A stretch of 64,000 nucleotides of DNA, from contig NZ_CP022736.1 in NCBI RefSeq assembly GCF_002257565.1, forward strand, positions 5,208,001 through 5,272,000, in the 5' to 3' direction. This DNA is from Herbaspirillum sp. meg3. GTDB taxonomy: Bacteria; Pseudomonadota; Gammaproteobacteria; Burkholderiales; Burkholderiaceae_D. The notes under the pieces were generated by a model that saw only the letters and a program-made list of their open reading frames with translations, searched no databases and was not told the DNA's origin. Below, one piece after another: positions 9,422-17,821 of this stretch. Position 1 is the stretch's first letter. Each line of letters begins with the position of its first letter. A program made the translations under genes and the position numbers.

Positions 9422-10384
9422 TCAGAACGGCGATGCGCCCGCATGCACATGGCCGATGCCGGCTACTTCGTCCTCGATCTGGAACAAATCCGAAAACTCG
9501 CAGCATTCCTGCGCCAGCATCAGAATCGATGAGATGAAGTTGCTCTTGCGCTCGCCACGGTAGAGTGCGACGTAAGGGATTTCCGGCAAGGCGGGGGTGG
9601 TCTCGACCACCTCCAGTGCGCCGCGCTCAACAAGCGAGCGCAGGCACAGATGCGGCAGGTAGCTCACCCCCATGCCTGAGACCGTCAGACCGATCAGCGC
9701 CACGAGGCTGCTGCAACTGATGGAGTTGGACGGCGACACCACCTGCGACTTGAACCAGCGGTCATAGATGATGCCGGTGCCCGACTTGTCGCCTTGCGTC
9801 AATATGGTGTGCTGCGCCAGCTCATGCATGCGCAACACCCGAGAACTGGAAGACGAGCGCGGCAACAAGCCGGGCTTGGCCATCCATACGCTCTTGACCT
9901 TACCCATCGGCAGCACCGAGAAACGCGATTCGGCGAAGGCGTCGGGAACGATGATGGCATCGATTTCATCAGCCAGCAGCTTGTCGCGCAAACTCACGCT
10001 CAGATCCACATCCGGCTCGATCACCACCTTGGGATAGTGCTCGCGCACCTGCTTGACCAGACGCGGTAGCCAGGTCATCGCCGTCAGCTCGGTCACGCCG
10101 ATGCGCAAACGGCGCTCCACCACTTCCGGTTTGCTGAACTGCTCGACGGCGGCGTCGCGCTGTTCCAGCAGACGCTTGGCGACTAACAGCAACTCTTCCC
10201 CCTTTTCCGTCAGCCGCGCCTGCCGCAGATCGCGGTCGAACAGGGCGGTGTCGAAACTGCTTTCCAATTCCTTGATGCGCTTGGATACCGCCGACTGCGT
10301 GGTGTTGAGCTTGCGCGCAGCCGCCGCAAAGCCGCCCAGGGTGGCGATCCAGTACAAGGCTTCGAGCTGTTTGAAGGAGAACAT
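9422..10384 (-). CDS. LysR-family regulator of the adjacent amino acid catabolic operon
   Basis: A 320-residue LysR protein with N-terminal HTH ('LGGFAAAARKLNTTQSAVSKRIKELE') and substrate-binding domain. ATG 10384 is preferred; a longer frame begins with TTG at 10423, but neither start has a clear Shine-Dalgarno sequence. The gene is divergent from the RraA-like gene at 10556, and the gap is AT-rich, so it most likely controls the RraA-aminotransferase-ABC transporter operon. Its 3' end lies 8 bp from the reductase gene, so the two are convergent and close-packed. Confidence 0.88.
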   Translation of the reverse strand: MFSFKQLEALYWIATLGGFAAAARKLNTTQSAVSKRIKELESSFDTALFDRDLRQARLTEKGEELLLVAKRLLEQRDAAVEQFSKPEVVERRLRIGVTELTAMTWLPRLVKQVREHYPKVVIEPDVDLSVSLRDKLLADEIDAIIVPDAFAESRFSVLPMGKVKSVWMAKPGLLPRSSSSSRVLRMHELAQHTILTQGDKSGTGIIYDRWFKSQVVSPSNSISCSSLVALIGLTVSGMGVSYLPHLCLRSLVERGALEVVETTPALPEIPYVALYRGERKSNFISSILMLAQECCEFSDLFQIEDEVAGIGHVHAGASPF

Positions 10385-10555
10385 GGGATGGCGGAAGTGA
10401 GGTGCATTGAGATGGTGCAACAAACCGATTGTATTCCCAAAAGAGATGCAAATTGATAATTAAATATCGCTTTTTTTAGTTTTTCAGCACTCCTATTATC
10501 GGGCTAACGAGTAGGTACAAAACAAACACAACGTGAGCCTGAGGAGATTTTCACC
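10385..10555. promoter_or_regulatory. Divergent promoter region of the LysR gene and the RraA/aminotransferase/ABC operon
   Basis: The 171-bp gap is strongly AT-rich at 10430-10500. A candidate -10 hexamer TATTAT lies at 10494-10499, 57 nt before the RraA-like ATG. An imperfect AT-rich dyad (GATAATTAAATATC, 10455-10468) just upstream is where a LysR activator could bind. A strong ribosome-binding site GAGGAG precedes the ATG at 10556. Confidence 0.35.
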
Positions 10556-11227
10556 ATGTCTGCATCCCCCTATGCCATCGCCATCCATCCTGCGCCCGCA
10601 GTTGCTTCGGCAGCCACGCTGGACGCATTGCACGGATTGGTGGTGTCGCACCTGAGCGATAACCTGCAACGCCTGTCCGGCGTGCGCGGCCTGCAGCGTC
10701 TGCATCCCGAGCGCAAGCTGGTCGGCACCGCCTTCACCGTCAAGACCCGTCCCGGCGACAATCTGCTGATCTACAAGGCCCTGATGATGATGTCACCCGG
10801 CCATGTGCTGGTGGTGGACGGCGGTGGCGATACCAGCAACGCGCTGGTCGGCGAACTGATCATGTTGTACGCCCAGCAACGCGGCTGCGCCGGTTTCGTG
10901 ATTGACGCCGCCGTGCGCGACAGCGCTGCTTTCCATGCGGCGGACTTTCCCTGTTATGCCCGCGCCATCGGCCATCGCGGCCCTTACAAGAACGGCCCCG
11001 GCCAGATCAACGTGCCCGTCAGCATCGGTGGCCAGGTGATTCGTCCGGGCGATCTGATCGTCGGAGACGAAGATGGCGTGGTGTCCTTCGCACCCGACCA
11101 GGCCGATGCGCTGATCGCCGCCGCGCAGCAGACCGCCGCCATGGAAGACGCCATCAAGGCCGAAATCGCCAACGGCAAGGTCGAGCAGGCGTGGCTGAGC
11201 AAAGTCTTGCAGCCTTACGGCCTGTAA
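10556..11227 (+). CDS. RraA-like family protein, probable 4-hydroxy-4-methyl-2-oxoglutarate-type aldolase
   Basis: A 223-residue member of the RraA/HMG aldolase family. The characteristic run 'VVDGGGDTSNALVGELI', then 'GFVIDAAVRD' and 'GDLIVGDEDGVV', is present; the Arg-Asp pair is the family's substrate- and metal-binding pair. Class II aldolases of this family split 4-hydroxy-2-oxo acids to pyruvate, whereas true RraA inhibits RNase E. The context argues for the aldolase: the next gene is an aminotransferase (which makes 2-oxo acids) and then come all parts of an amino acid ABC transporter. The acidic residue often found three positions after Arg-Asp is Ala here, so the exact substrate is uncertain. 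Confidence 0.75.
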   Translation: MSASPYAIAIHPAPAVASAATLDALHGLVVSHLSDNLQRLSGVRGLQRLHPERKLVGTAFTVKTRPGDNLLIYKALMMMSPGHVLVVDGGGDTSNALVGELIMLYAQQRGCAGFVIDAAVRDSAAFHAADFPCYARAIGHRGPYKNGPGQINVPVSIGGQVIRPGDLIVGDEDGVVSFAPDQADALIAAAQQTAAMEDAIKAEIANGKVEQAWLSKVLQPYGL

Positions 11228-11290
11228 GCCGGCTTTTCTTGCCCGACGTCTTTTTATTCATCTCTCTTTTTTCTTTCACTGGAGCCGCAA

Positions 11291-12499
11291 TTGGACAAGC
11301 TTCTGGCAGACCGCCTTTCTGCCGTCAAACCCTCGCCAAGCATGGCCGCCAAAGCCCGCGTCGACGCCCTGCGCGCCGCCGGCCGCAAAATCATTGACTT
11401 CACCATCGGCGAACCTGACTTCCCGACACCGCCGCACATCGTTGCCGCCGGGGTCGATGCGCTGCAGTCGGGCCACACGCGCTATACCGGCTCGACCGGC
11501 ACACCGGCGCTGCGCAAGGCGATTGCCGCCAAGCTGGAACGCGAAAACCATCTGCGCTACAGCGTCGACGAAGTCGTGGTCGGCAACGGTGCCAAGCACA
11601 TCATCTACAACACCTTCGCCGCGACGCTCAACGAGGGCGACGAGGTCATCATCCCGACGCCCTACTGGGTGTCCTATCCGGACATGGTCGCCATCCATGG
11701 CGGCAAGCCGGTTATCGTGAACTGCGACGCCGCCAGTGGCTTCAAGCTGACCGCTGCGGCACTGGAATCGGCGATCACCGCGCACACCCGCTGGCTGGTG
11801 CTCAACACGCCCAACAATCCCAGCGGCGCGGTCTACACGTCCGACGAACTGAACGCCATCTGCGCCGTGCTGCTGCGCCATCCGCAGGTCTGGCTGATGA
11901 CCGACGAGATTTACGAACACTTCGTCTATGGCGACGCGCAACATATCTCGCCGCTGCAAATCGCGCCTGCCCTGAAGACACGCACCCTGGTCGTCAACGG
12001 CGTATCGAAGGCGTATGCGATGACCGGCTGGCGCATCGGCTACGGCGCCGGCCCACAGGTGCTGATGAAAGCGCTGGCGCTGCTGATGTCGCAAAGCACC
12101 ACTTGCCCGAGTGCGGTCAGCCAGGCGGCTGCCGTTACGGCGTTGTCGGGGCCGCAGCAATGCGTGCTGCAAGGACGCGATCTGTTCAGCAAACGGCGCG
12201 ACGCCATCGTGACGCTGATCAACAGTATTCCCGGACTGAGCTGCCTGCCGCCCGACGGCGCGTTCTATGTATTTGTCGACGTTGCCGGCTTGCTGGGCAA
12301 GCACACCCCGCAAGGCGCGACGCTGACCAGCGACGTCGATGTGATGATGTATTTTCTTGAGCAGGCCGGTGTCGCCACCATTGATGGCGCATCCTATGGC
12401 CAGCCATCTTATTTGCGCATGTCGTTTGCGACCTCGATCGAGCAGATTGAATCGGGTTGTCAGCAATTGCGCGATGCTGTATCTCAGTTGATGCCTTAG
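11291..12499 (+). CDS. Class I/II pyridoxal-phosphate aminotransferase
   Basis: The 402-residue product starts at TTG, with GGAG six bases upstream. It belongs to the aspartate aminotransferase fold: 'NTPNNPSG' near residue 172, 'DEIYEHFVYG' near 205, and the PLP lysine in 'VNGVSKAYAMTGWRIGY' at about residue 240. The most likely job is to convert the amino acid imported by the downstream transporter to its 2-oxo acid, which the RraA-like aldolase upstream would then cleave. The spacing of 63 bp to the upstream gene and 87 bp to the binding protein suggests one transcript. The substrate (an acidic or branched 4-hydroxy amino acid?) is inference from gene order. Confidence 0.88.
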   Translation: MDKLLADRLSAVKPSPSMAAKARVDALRAAGRKIIDFTIGEPDFPTPPHIVAAGVDALQSGHTRYTGSTGTPALRKAIAAKLERENHLRYSVDEVVVGNGAKHIIYNTFAATLNEGDEVIIPTPYWVSYPDMVAIHGGKPVIVNCDAASGFKLTAAALESAITAHTRWLVLNTPNNPSGAVYTSDELNAICAVLLRHPQVWLMTDEIYEHFVYGDAQHISPLQIAPALKTRTLVVNGVSKAYAMTGWRIGYGAGPQVLMKALALLMSQSTTCPSAVSQAAAVTALSGPQQCVLQGRDLFSKRRDAIVTLINSIPGLSCLPPDGAFYVFVDVAGLLGKHTPQGATLTSDVDVMMYFLEQAGVATIDGASYGQPSYLRMSFATSIEQIESGCQQLRDAVSQLMP

Positions 12500-12586
12500 T
12501 TCATGCCTTGGCGGCTGCTTTGGTTGCCGCCTTTTTTACCGTCTCAATTGCCGTCTCAGTCATTTCACTACTATCAGGGAGAAATC

Positions 12587-13414
12587 ATGTTCACACTCAA
12601 GCAGTCCGCCATCGCAGCGCTAACAACCGCAGTGCTGATGACGGTCAGTTTTTCCGCCAGCGCCGACCAGCTCGCCGACATCAAACAAAAAGGCACACTG
12701 ATCTGCGGCACGCTGGGCACCGCCGAACCCTTCAGTTTCCCTAATCCGTCGACGCGTGAAATCCAGGGCTACGACGTCGACTTCTGCAAAGCGATCGCCA
12801 AGAGCCTCAACGTCAAGCTGGAGCTGAAGATGATCTCGGTGGCGGCACGTATTCCCGAGCTGCAACAGAACCGCGTCGACATCGTCATCGCCAATCTCGG
12901 CTGGACACCGGAACGCGCTGAACAAATCGCCTACAGCGACGGCTATTACGCCAGCCTGCAAAAGGTCGCCGCCCGCCGCTCTTCCGGTTACAAGAGCTTG
13001 AACGACCTGGCCGGCAAACGCGTCAGCGCAACCAAGGGATCGACGTCGGAACTGGGCGTGCGCAAATCCCTGCCGACGGCATCGACCACCACCTTCCAGG
13101 ATCCTCCCGCAGCTTTCCTGGCAATGCAACAAGGCAAGGTGGAAGGTTTCGCCGTGTCCGAGCTGATGCTGGTCAAGTTCAAGCAGCAGACTGAAGACAG
13201 CTCGCCGATCGATATCCTGGAACCGGCGCTGATGAACGAATACTGGGGTGTCGGCATGCGCAAGGAAGAATCGGGCCTGATCAAGCACGTCAACGGTGTC
13301 CTTGAGAATATGGAAAAAACCGGCGAAGCCAAACAGGTCTTCGACAAGTGGCTCGGCCCCAACACGGCATACAAATTGCAACGTGGCTTCAAGATCGAAC
13401 CTATCAAGGGTTAA
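12587..13414 (+). CDS. Periplasmic amino acid-binding protein of an ABC transporter
   Basis: A 275-residue family 3 solute-binding protein. A Sec signal peptide ends near residue 23 ('SFSASA' followed by 'DQLAD'), then 'IKQKGTLICGTLGTAEPFSF' and 'GYDVDFCKAIAKSL' are the signature opening strands. ATG 12587 was chosen because AGGGAGA lies just before it; the frame upstream is open but lacks a signal. It captures a polar amino acid in the periplasm for the two permeases that follow. Confidence 0.9.
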   Translation: MFTLKQSAIAALTTAVLMTVSFSASADQLADIKQKGTLICGTLGTAEPFSFPNPSTREIQGYDVDFCKAIAKSLNVKLELKMISVAARIPELQQNRVDIVIANLGWTPERAEQIAYSDGYYASLQKVAARRSSGYKSLNDLAGKRVSATKGSTSELGVRKSLPTASTTTFQDPPAAFLAMQQGKVEGFAVSELMLVKFKQQTEDSSPIDILEPALMNEYWGVGMRKEESGLIKHVNGVLENMEKTGEAKQVFDKWLGPNTAYKLQRGFKIEPIKG

Positions 13415-13529
13415 GCAGCGGTTAAGCAAGGGAATAGCAAGGATTGAACAGCTGGGATGACGATCCGCGCTGCCGCCTGATCCGGCTCAACCGGCCAGGC
13501 GGCAGCAACGCAATTGGGGAAGGAATTGT

Positions 13530-14228
13530 ATGAGTACCAAACTGGATTTTTCGGTGCTGTTGCGCGAGGACTATCCGCGCCTCATCATCGAAGGCGTCAG
13601 CACCATGCTGCAACTGACCGGCTATGCCTGGATACTGGCGATGGCGGTCGGCATCTTGCTGGCGCTGCTGCGCATGACGCGCAATCGCTGGGCCGAGCGC
13701 GCTGTCGCACTGTTTGTCGAGTATCACCAGAACGTGCCGATGCTGGTGCAAATCTTTCTCTGGTATTTCGGCGTACCGACCTTGCTGCCGGACAGCGTGC
13801 AGCTCTGGTTCAATCAACGTCACAGTGAATTCCTGTTTGCCATCATCGCAGTTGGCCTGTGCATGTCGGCCTACATCTCCGAGAGTCTGCGCAGCGGCAT
13901 CCGCGCCATTCCAGGTTCGCAAATGGAAGCGGCGCGCGCACTCGGCCTGTCTTATCTGCGGGCCTCGCGTCTGGTGATTCTGCCGCAAGCCTTGCGCATC
14001 GCGCTGCCGACGCTGGTCAGCCACACCGTGCTGCTGTTCAAGAACACCAGCCTGGCGATGGTCATCGGCGTAGCTGAACTGACTTACGCCACGCGTGAAA
14101 TCGAAAGCCAGTCCTTCCACACCATCGAAACCTACTTGCTGACGACCGTGATCTATCTCGGCATTTCGCTGCTGATCATGGCAGGCGGCGCGATGCTGGA
14201 AAACCGTTACCGCATCAAGACGCGCTGA
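13530..14228 (+). CDS. Amino acid ABC transporter permease (first)
   Basis: A 232-residue HisM/GlnP-type inner-membrane permease with about five transmembrane helices. The EAA loop that contacts the ATPase is visible as 'QMEAARALGLSYLRASRLVILPQALR'. A strong ribosome-binding site (GGGGAAGGA) precedes the ATG, and the second permease begins 8 bp after its stop. It forms the heterodimeric channel with the next gene product. Confidence 0.9.
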   Translation: MSTKLDFSVLLREDYPRLIIEGVSTMLQLTGYAWILAMAVGILLALLRMTRNRWAERAVALFVEYHQNVPMLVQIFLWYFGVPTLLPDSVQLWFNQRHSEFLFAIIAVGLCMSAYISESLRSGIRAIPGSQMEAARALGLSYLRASRLVILPQALRIALPTLVSHTVLLFKNTSLAMVIGVAELTYATREIESQSFHTIETYLLTTVIYLGISLLIMAGGAMLENRYRIKTR

Positions 14229-14236
14229 GGAATATC

Positions 14237-15001
14237 GTGATTACCGACATCTTTCACATCGTGCGCGACAACTGGACGCTGCTGCTGATCGGCCAGTATC
14301 CCAACGGTCCGCTCGGCGGCCTGGCAATTACACTGATCTTGTCCGTCGCCGGTCTGGCGCTGGCGTTTCCGGTCAGCGTGCTGCTCGCGCTGGGACGCGT
14401 CAGTCCCCTGCCGATCCTGCGTGCACCCGCCATCGCCATCATCTACACCGTGCGCGGCGTGCCGCTGGTGATGTTCATTTTCTGGGTCTATTTCTTTGTA
14501 CCGCTGCTGATCGGCACCACCATTTCCGGCTTCACCACGATGCTGGTGACGGTGGTGATCTATGAAGCCGCGTATCTGGCTGAAGTGATCCGCGCCGGCA
14601 TCGAGGGCTTGCCCAAAGGCCAGGTCGAAGCCTCACGTGCGCTGGGCATGAGCTATCTGCAGACCATGTTCAAGATCGTGTTGCCGCAGGCGCTCTACAA
14701 CATGCTGCCGGCGATGATCAGTCAATTCGTCTCGACCATCAAGGAGACCTCGCTGGGGTATGTCATCAGCGTCAACGAACTGACCTTTGCCGCCAATCAG
14801 ATCAACAGTACCTTGCTGACCAAACCCTTTCCGGTGTTTGTGATGCTGGCGTTAATCTACTTCGTGCTGTGCTCGCTGCTGACGCAATTCGCCCGCTGGC
14901 TGGAACGCCGCATCGCCAGACGCCGTAGCGGCGGCCCTCGCAGTACGGTTGCAACGGTAGTCCCAAACAGCAATACGGTCGCAGCGACCACGGCGGCCTG
15001 A
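14237..15001 (+). CDS. Amino acid ABC transporter permease (second)
   Basis: A 254-residue permease starting at GTG, with GAGGA upstream. It shows the same fold as its neighbour, with EAA loop 'QVEASRALGMSYLQTMFKIVLPQALY'. The C-terminal 25 residues are a Thr/Val/Ala-rich extension after an Arg-rich stretch, which is not part of the usual fold. Confidence 0.9.
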   Translation: MITDIFHIVRDNWTLLLIGQYPNGPLGGLAITLILSVAGLALAFPVSVLLALGRVSPLPILRAPAIAIIYTVRGVPLVMFIFWVYFFVPLLIGTTISGFTTMLVTVVIYEAAYLAEVIRAGIEGLPKGQVEASRALGMSYLQTMFKIVLPQALYNMLPAMISQFVSTIKETSLGYVISVNELTFAANQINSTLLTKPFPVFVMLALIYFVLCSLLTQFARWLERRIARRRSGGPRSTVATVVPNSNTVAATTAA

Positions 15002-15024
15002 TCAATTTCAACGGAATCGACATC

Positions 15025-15816
15025 ATGGAAACATCTTCCGGCGGCATCGCCACACCCACGACTCAGGCTACAAACGATACAAACAGCATGATCAGCTTCG
15101 ATCAGGTCAACAAATGGTACGGCTCCTATCACGCACTGGCCGACGTCAACGCCAGCGTCACCAAGGGTGAAGTCGTCGTGGTCTGCGGCCCTTCCGGATC
15201 AGGCAAGTCGACGCTGATTCGCACCGTCAACCGGCTCGAAGAAATCCAGAAGGGCAAGATCGTCTTCGACGGCCAGGATGTGCACGCCCCCAAACTGGAT
15301 CTGAATCGCTTCCGCGCCCGGGTGGGCTTTGTATTCCAAAGCTTCAACCTGTTCCCGCATCTGTCGGTGCTGGACAACATCGTCATGGCTCCGGTCAACG
15401 TGCGCGGCAGCAAACGCAGCGAAGCGCGGGTGCGTGCACTGGAATTGCTGGAACGTGTCGGCCTGGCCAGCAAGGCTGAGTCTTTTCCCGGCCAGTTATC
15501 CGGTGGACAACAGCAGCGCGTGGCAATCGCACGCGCGTTGGCCATGGATCCACCGGCGATGCTGTTCGACGAGCCAACGTCCGCGCTCGACCCGGAAATG
15601 GTAGGCGAAGTCTTGCAAGTGATGAAGCAACTTGCCCGTGACGGCATGACCATGATCTGCGTCACCCACGAAATGGGATTCGCACGCGAAGTCGCCGACC
15701 GCGTGTGGTTCATGGATCAGGGACGTATCGTGGAAACCGGCACGCCGGATGATTTTTTCTTGCGTCCGCATAGTGTGCGCGCGCAAAAATTCCTCTCGGA
15801 ATTGCGTGCGCATTGA
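15025..15816 (+). CDS. Amino acid ABC transporter ATP-binding protein (GlnQ/HisP type)
   Basis: A 263-residue ATPase: Walker A 'GPSGSGKST', Q-loop 'VFQSFNLFPHLSVLDNI', signature 'LSGGQQQR', Walker B 'AMLFDEPTSALDPEM' and switch His in 'CVTHEMGFAREV'. The first 22 residues are a Gly/Thr-rich extension; an internal ATG at 15091 would give the usual GlnQ length, and the ribosome-binding site before 15025 is weak, so either start is possible. It is the last gene of the operon that begins at 10556. Confidence 0.9.
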   Translation: METSSGGIATPTTQATNDTNSMISFDQVNKWYGSYHALADVNASVTKGEVVVVCGPSGSGKSTLIRTVNRLEEIQKGKIVFDGQDVHAPKLDLNRFRARVGFVFQSFNLFPHLSVLDNIVMAPVNVRGSKRSEARVRALELLERVGLASKAESFPGQLSGGQQQRVAIARALAMDPPAMLFDEPTSALDPEMVGEVLQVMKQLARDGMTMICVTHEMGFAREVADRVWFMDQGRIVETGTPDDFFLRPHSVRAQKFLSELRAH

Positions 15817-16051
15817 TTCCGTATTCAAGAACACTGTTTCTGCTTTAATCGACTAGTAGACATCCTCTCCGGACGTTCCGCAGTCAGACAAACTGCCATC
15901 CTGCCGTCGGAAAACTTCCTGATCTTTGCGATCTGGGGCGTCTTTTTCCGGCGGCGATTTTCCTCACCCTTTTCTCCAGCTCTTATTGAACTTTCGTTGT
16001 CGGCGGGCGGCCAAACTGATCTGCTTCCAGCCAATTTTCGATGAGACCATC

Positions 16052-16771
16052 ATGAGAGAAAACCAGCAAGAAGACTTCCCGGGCGCCGACCGCCACAGCG
16101 ATGCCGACAACAGCGCGCCGCACTCCCCTTTCAACGTTGCTGAAAACACAAATCTTCCATCAGACGGAAATGGAGCGCCTCAACTGACGCGCCGCTCCTT
16201 TTTGATGTGGGTCGGCTCCAGCGGTGCGGCGACAGCATTGCCTGCCGCTGCGGCCTCTGCGTTTGCAGCGCCGATGGCGGCATCTGCGCCGGTGACGATG
16301 GATCCCGGCCTGGTGAATGTACGCCTGACGGTCAACGATGTGGTGCGCGACGCGCAAGTCGATGTGCGCACCAGCCTGCTCGATTACCTGCGCGAAAACC
16401 TGCAACTGACCGGCACCAAGAAAGGTTGCGATCACGGCCAGTGCGGTGCCTGTACGGTGCACGTCAATGGCCGCCGCGTGAACTCATGTCTCAGCTTCGT
16501 CGCGATGCACGACGGCGATACCGTCACCACCATCGAAGGACTGGGTACGCCGGATCGGATGCATCCGATGCAGGCAGCCTTTGTCGCGCACGATGGCTTG
16601 CAGTGCGGCTATTGCACCGCCGGCCAGATCATGTCGGCCACGGCCTTGCTGAAAGAGCCTTGCGGCCGCAGCGATGCCGACATCAAGGAAGCCATGAGCG
16701 GCAACATCTGCCGCTGCGGTGCGTACTCCAATATCGTGGCGGCGATCCGGCAGGTTCGCGACGCTACCTGA
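16052..16771 (+). CDS. paoA: Aldehyde oxidoreductase iron-sulfur subunit (PaoA/YagT-like), Tat-exported
   Basis: A 239-residue [2Fe-2S] subunit of the xanthine oxidase family. After a long N-terminal region comes a twin-arginine signal, Arg47-Arg48 in 'LTRRSFLMWVG', with an Ala-rich hydrophobic core. Cys ligands of the two clusters are in 'GCDHGQCGACTVH' plus 'NSCLSF', and in 'CGYCTAG' plus 'ICRCGAY'. The Tat signal should carry the folded PaoABC trimer to the periplasm, as in E. coli. The N-terminus is longer than in E. coli PaoA, and the ribosome-binding site before ATG 16052 is weak, so the start is uncertain. It is the first gene of a tight three-gene operon. Confidence 0.88.
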   Translation: MRENQQEDFPGADRHSDADNSAPHSPFNVAENTNLPSDGNGAPQLTRRSFLMWVGSSGAATALPAAAASAFAAPMAASAPVTMDPGLVNVRLTVNDVVRDAQVDVRTSLLDYLRENLQLTGTKKGCDHGQCGACTVHVNGRRVNSCLSFVAMHDGDTVTTIEGLGTPDRMHPMQAAFVAHDGLQCGYCTAGQIMSATALLKEPCGRSDADIKEAMSGNICRCGAYSNIVAAIRQVRDAT

Positions 16772-16807
16772 TCACTGATCATCAGTCACACTTCCCGAGG
16801 AATCGCC

Positions 16808-17821
16808 ATGCACACCTTTCAGATGCTGCGCGCACGGACGCCCGACGACGCCGTGCGGCTTGCTGCGGCCAGCCCGGAAACTTTGCCGCATCCTGTTCGT
16901 TTTCTCGCCGGCGGCACCACGCTGGTGGACTTGATGAAGCTCGACGTCGAGCAGCCGCAACAGGTCATCGACATCAACCGCCTGCCGTTTGATCAGGTGG
17001 AACAGACCGCTGATGGCGGCCTGAATATCGGCGCACTGGTACGCAATAGCGATCTCGCCAATCATCCCCTGGTGATGCAGCGCTATCCCGTTCTGAGCCA
17101 GGCGCTGCTATCGGGCGCGTCGGCGCAGTTGCGTAATATGGCGACCACCGGCGGCAACCTGTTGCAGCGCACGCGCTGTGTGTATTTCCGCGATACGGCA
17201 ACGGCCTGCAATAAACGCCAGCCCGGCAGCGGCTGTGCGGCGATGGACGGTTTCCACCGCAATCTGGCGATTCTCGGCATCAGCGATCAGTGCATCGCCA
17301 CCAATCCCTCTGACATGAACGTTGCACTGACGGCGCTGGAAGCGACCATCCATGTCCAGGGCGCGGGCGGTGCCCGCATGATTCCCATCAACGATTTCTA
17401 TCTGTTGCCGGGTGCGACGCCACAGCGCGAAACCGTGCTCGCGCCGGGTGAGCTGGTGACGCACGTATCGCTAACCGCCCCGGTGGCAAACGCCGGTTCG
17501 ACCTATCTCAAGCTGCGCGACCGCGCCTCGTATGAATTTGCACTGTCCTCGGCGGCAGTGCTGATCGGCGTCAGCGGCGGGCGCATCTCACATGCACGCG
17601 TGGCGCTGGGCGGCGTCGGCACGCGGCCATGGCGTTCGCCGGAAGCCGAAGCCGTGCTGCAAGGCGCAGCGCCGAACCTCGATACATTTGCTCACGCGGC
17701 GGCGGCATCGGTGCGTGATGCACGCACGCATCGCGACAATGCTTTCAAAGTAGACCTGATCCAGCGCTGTCTGGTGCAGGCGTTAAAGGTAGCGGTTTCG
17801 CCGGCACAAAGGAGCGCATGA
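16808..17821 (+). CDS. paoB: Aldehyde oxidoreductase FAD-binding subunit (PaoB/YagS-like)
   Basis: A 337-residue FAD subunit (CO dehydrogenase medium-chain type): 'FLAGGTTLVDLMKLDVEQP' binds FAD phosphate, and 'MATTGGNLLQRTRC' is the second FAD motif. A Cys-rich insert ('RCVYFRDTATACNKRQPGSGC') matches the extra [4Fe-4S] cluster that distinguishes PaoB from other family members. GAGGA precedes the ATG. Its TGA overlaps the ATG of the next gene (ATGA), so translation is coupled. Confidence 0.9.
   Translation: MHTFQMLRARTPDDAVRLAAASPETLPHPVRFLAGGTTLVDLMKLDVEQPQQVIDINRLPFDQVEQTADGGLNIGALVRNSDLANHPLVMQRYPVLSQALLSGASAQLRNMATTGGNLLQRTRCVYFRDTATACNKRQPGSGCAAMDGFHRNLAILGISDQCIATNPSDMNVALTALEATIHVQGAGGARMIPINDFYLLPGATPQRETVLAPGELVTHVSLTAPVANAGSTYLKLRDRASYEFALSSAAVLIGVSGGRISHARVALGGVGTRPWRSPEAEAVLQGAAPNLDTFAHAAAASVRDARTHRDNAFKVDLIQRCLVQALKVAVSPAQRSA

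Noticed and set aside
11276..12466. 396-codon open frame on the minus strand
   Set aside because: It is antisense to the aminotransferase over its whole length, has no family motif and is Arg/Gln/His-rich as expected of a shadow frame in GC-rich DNA.
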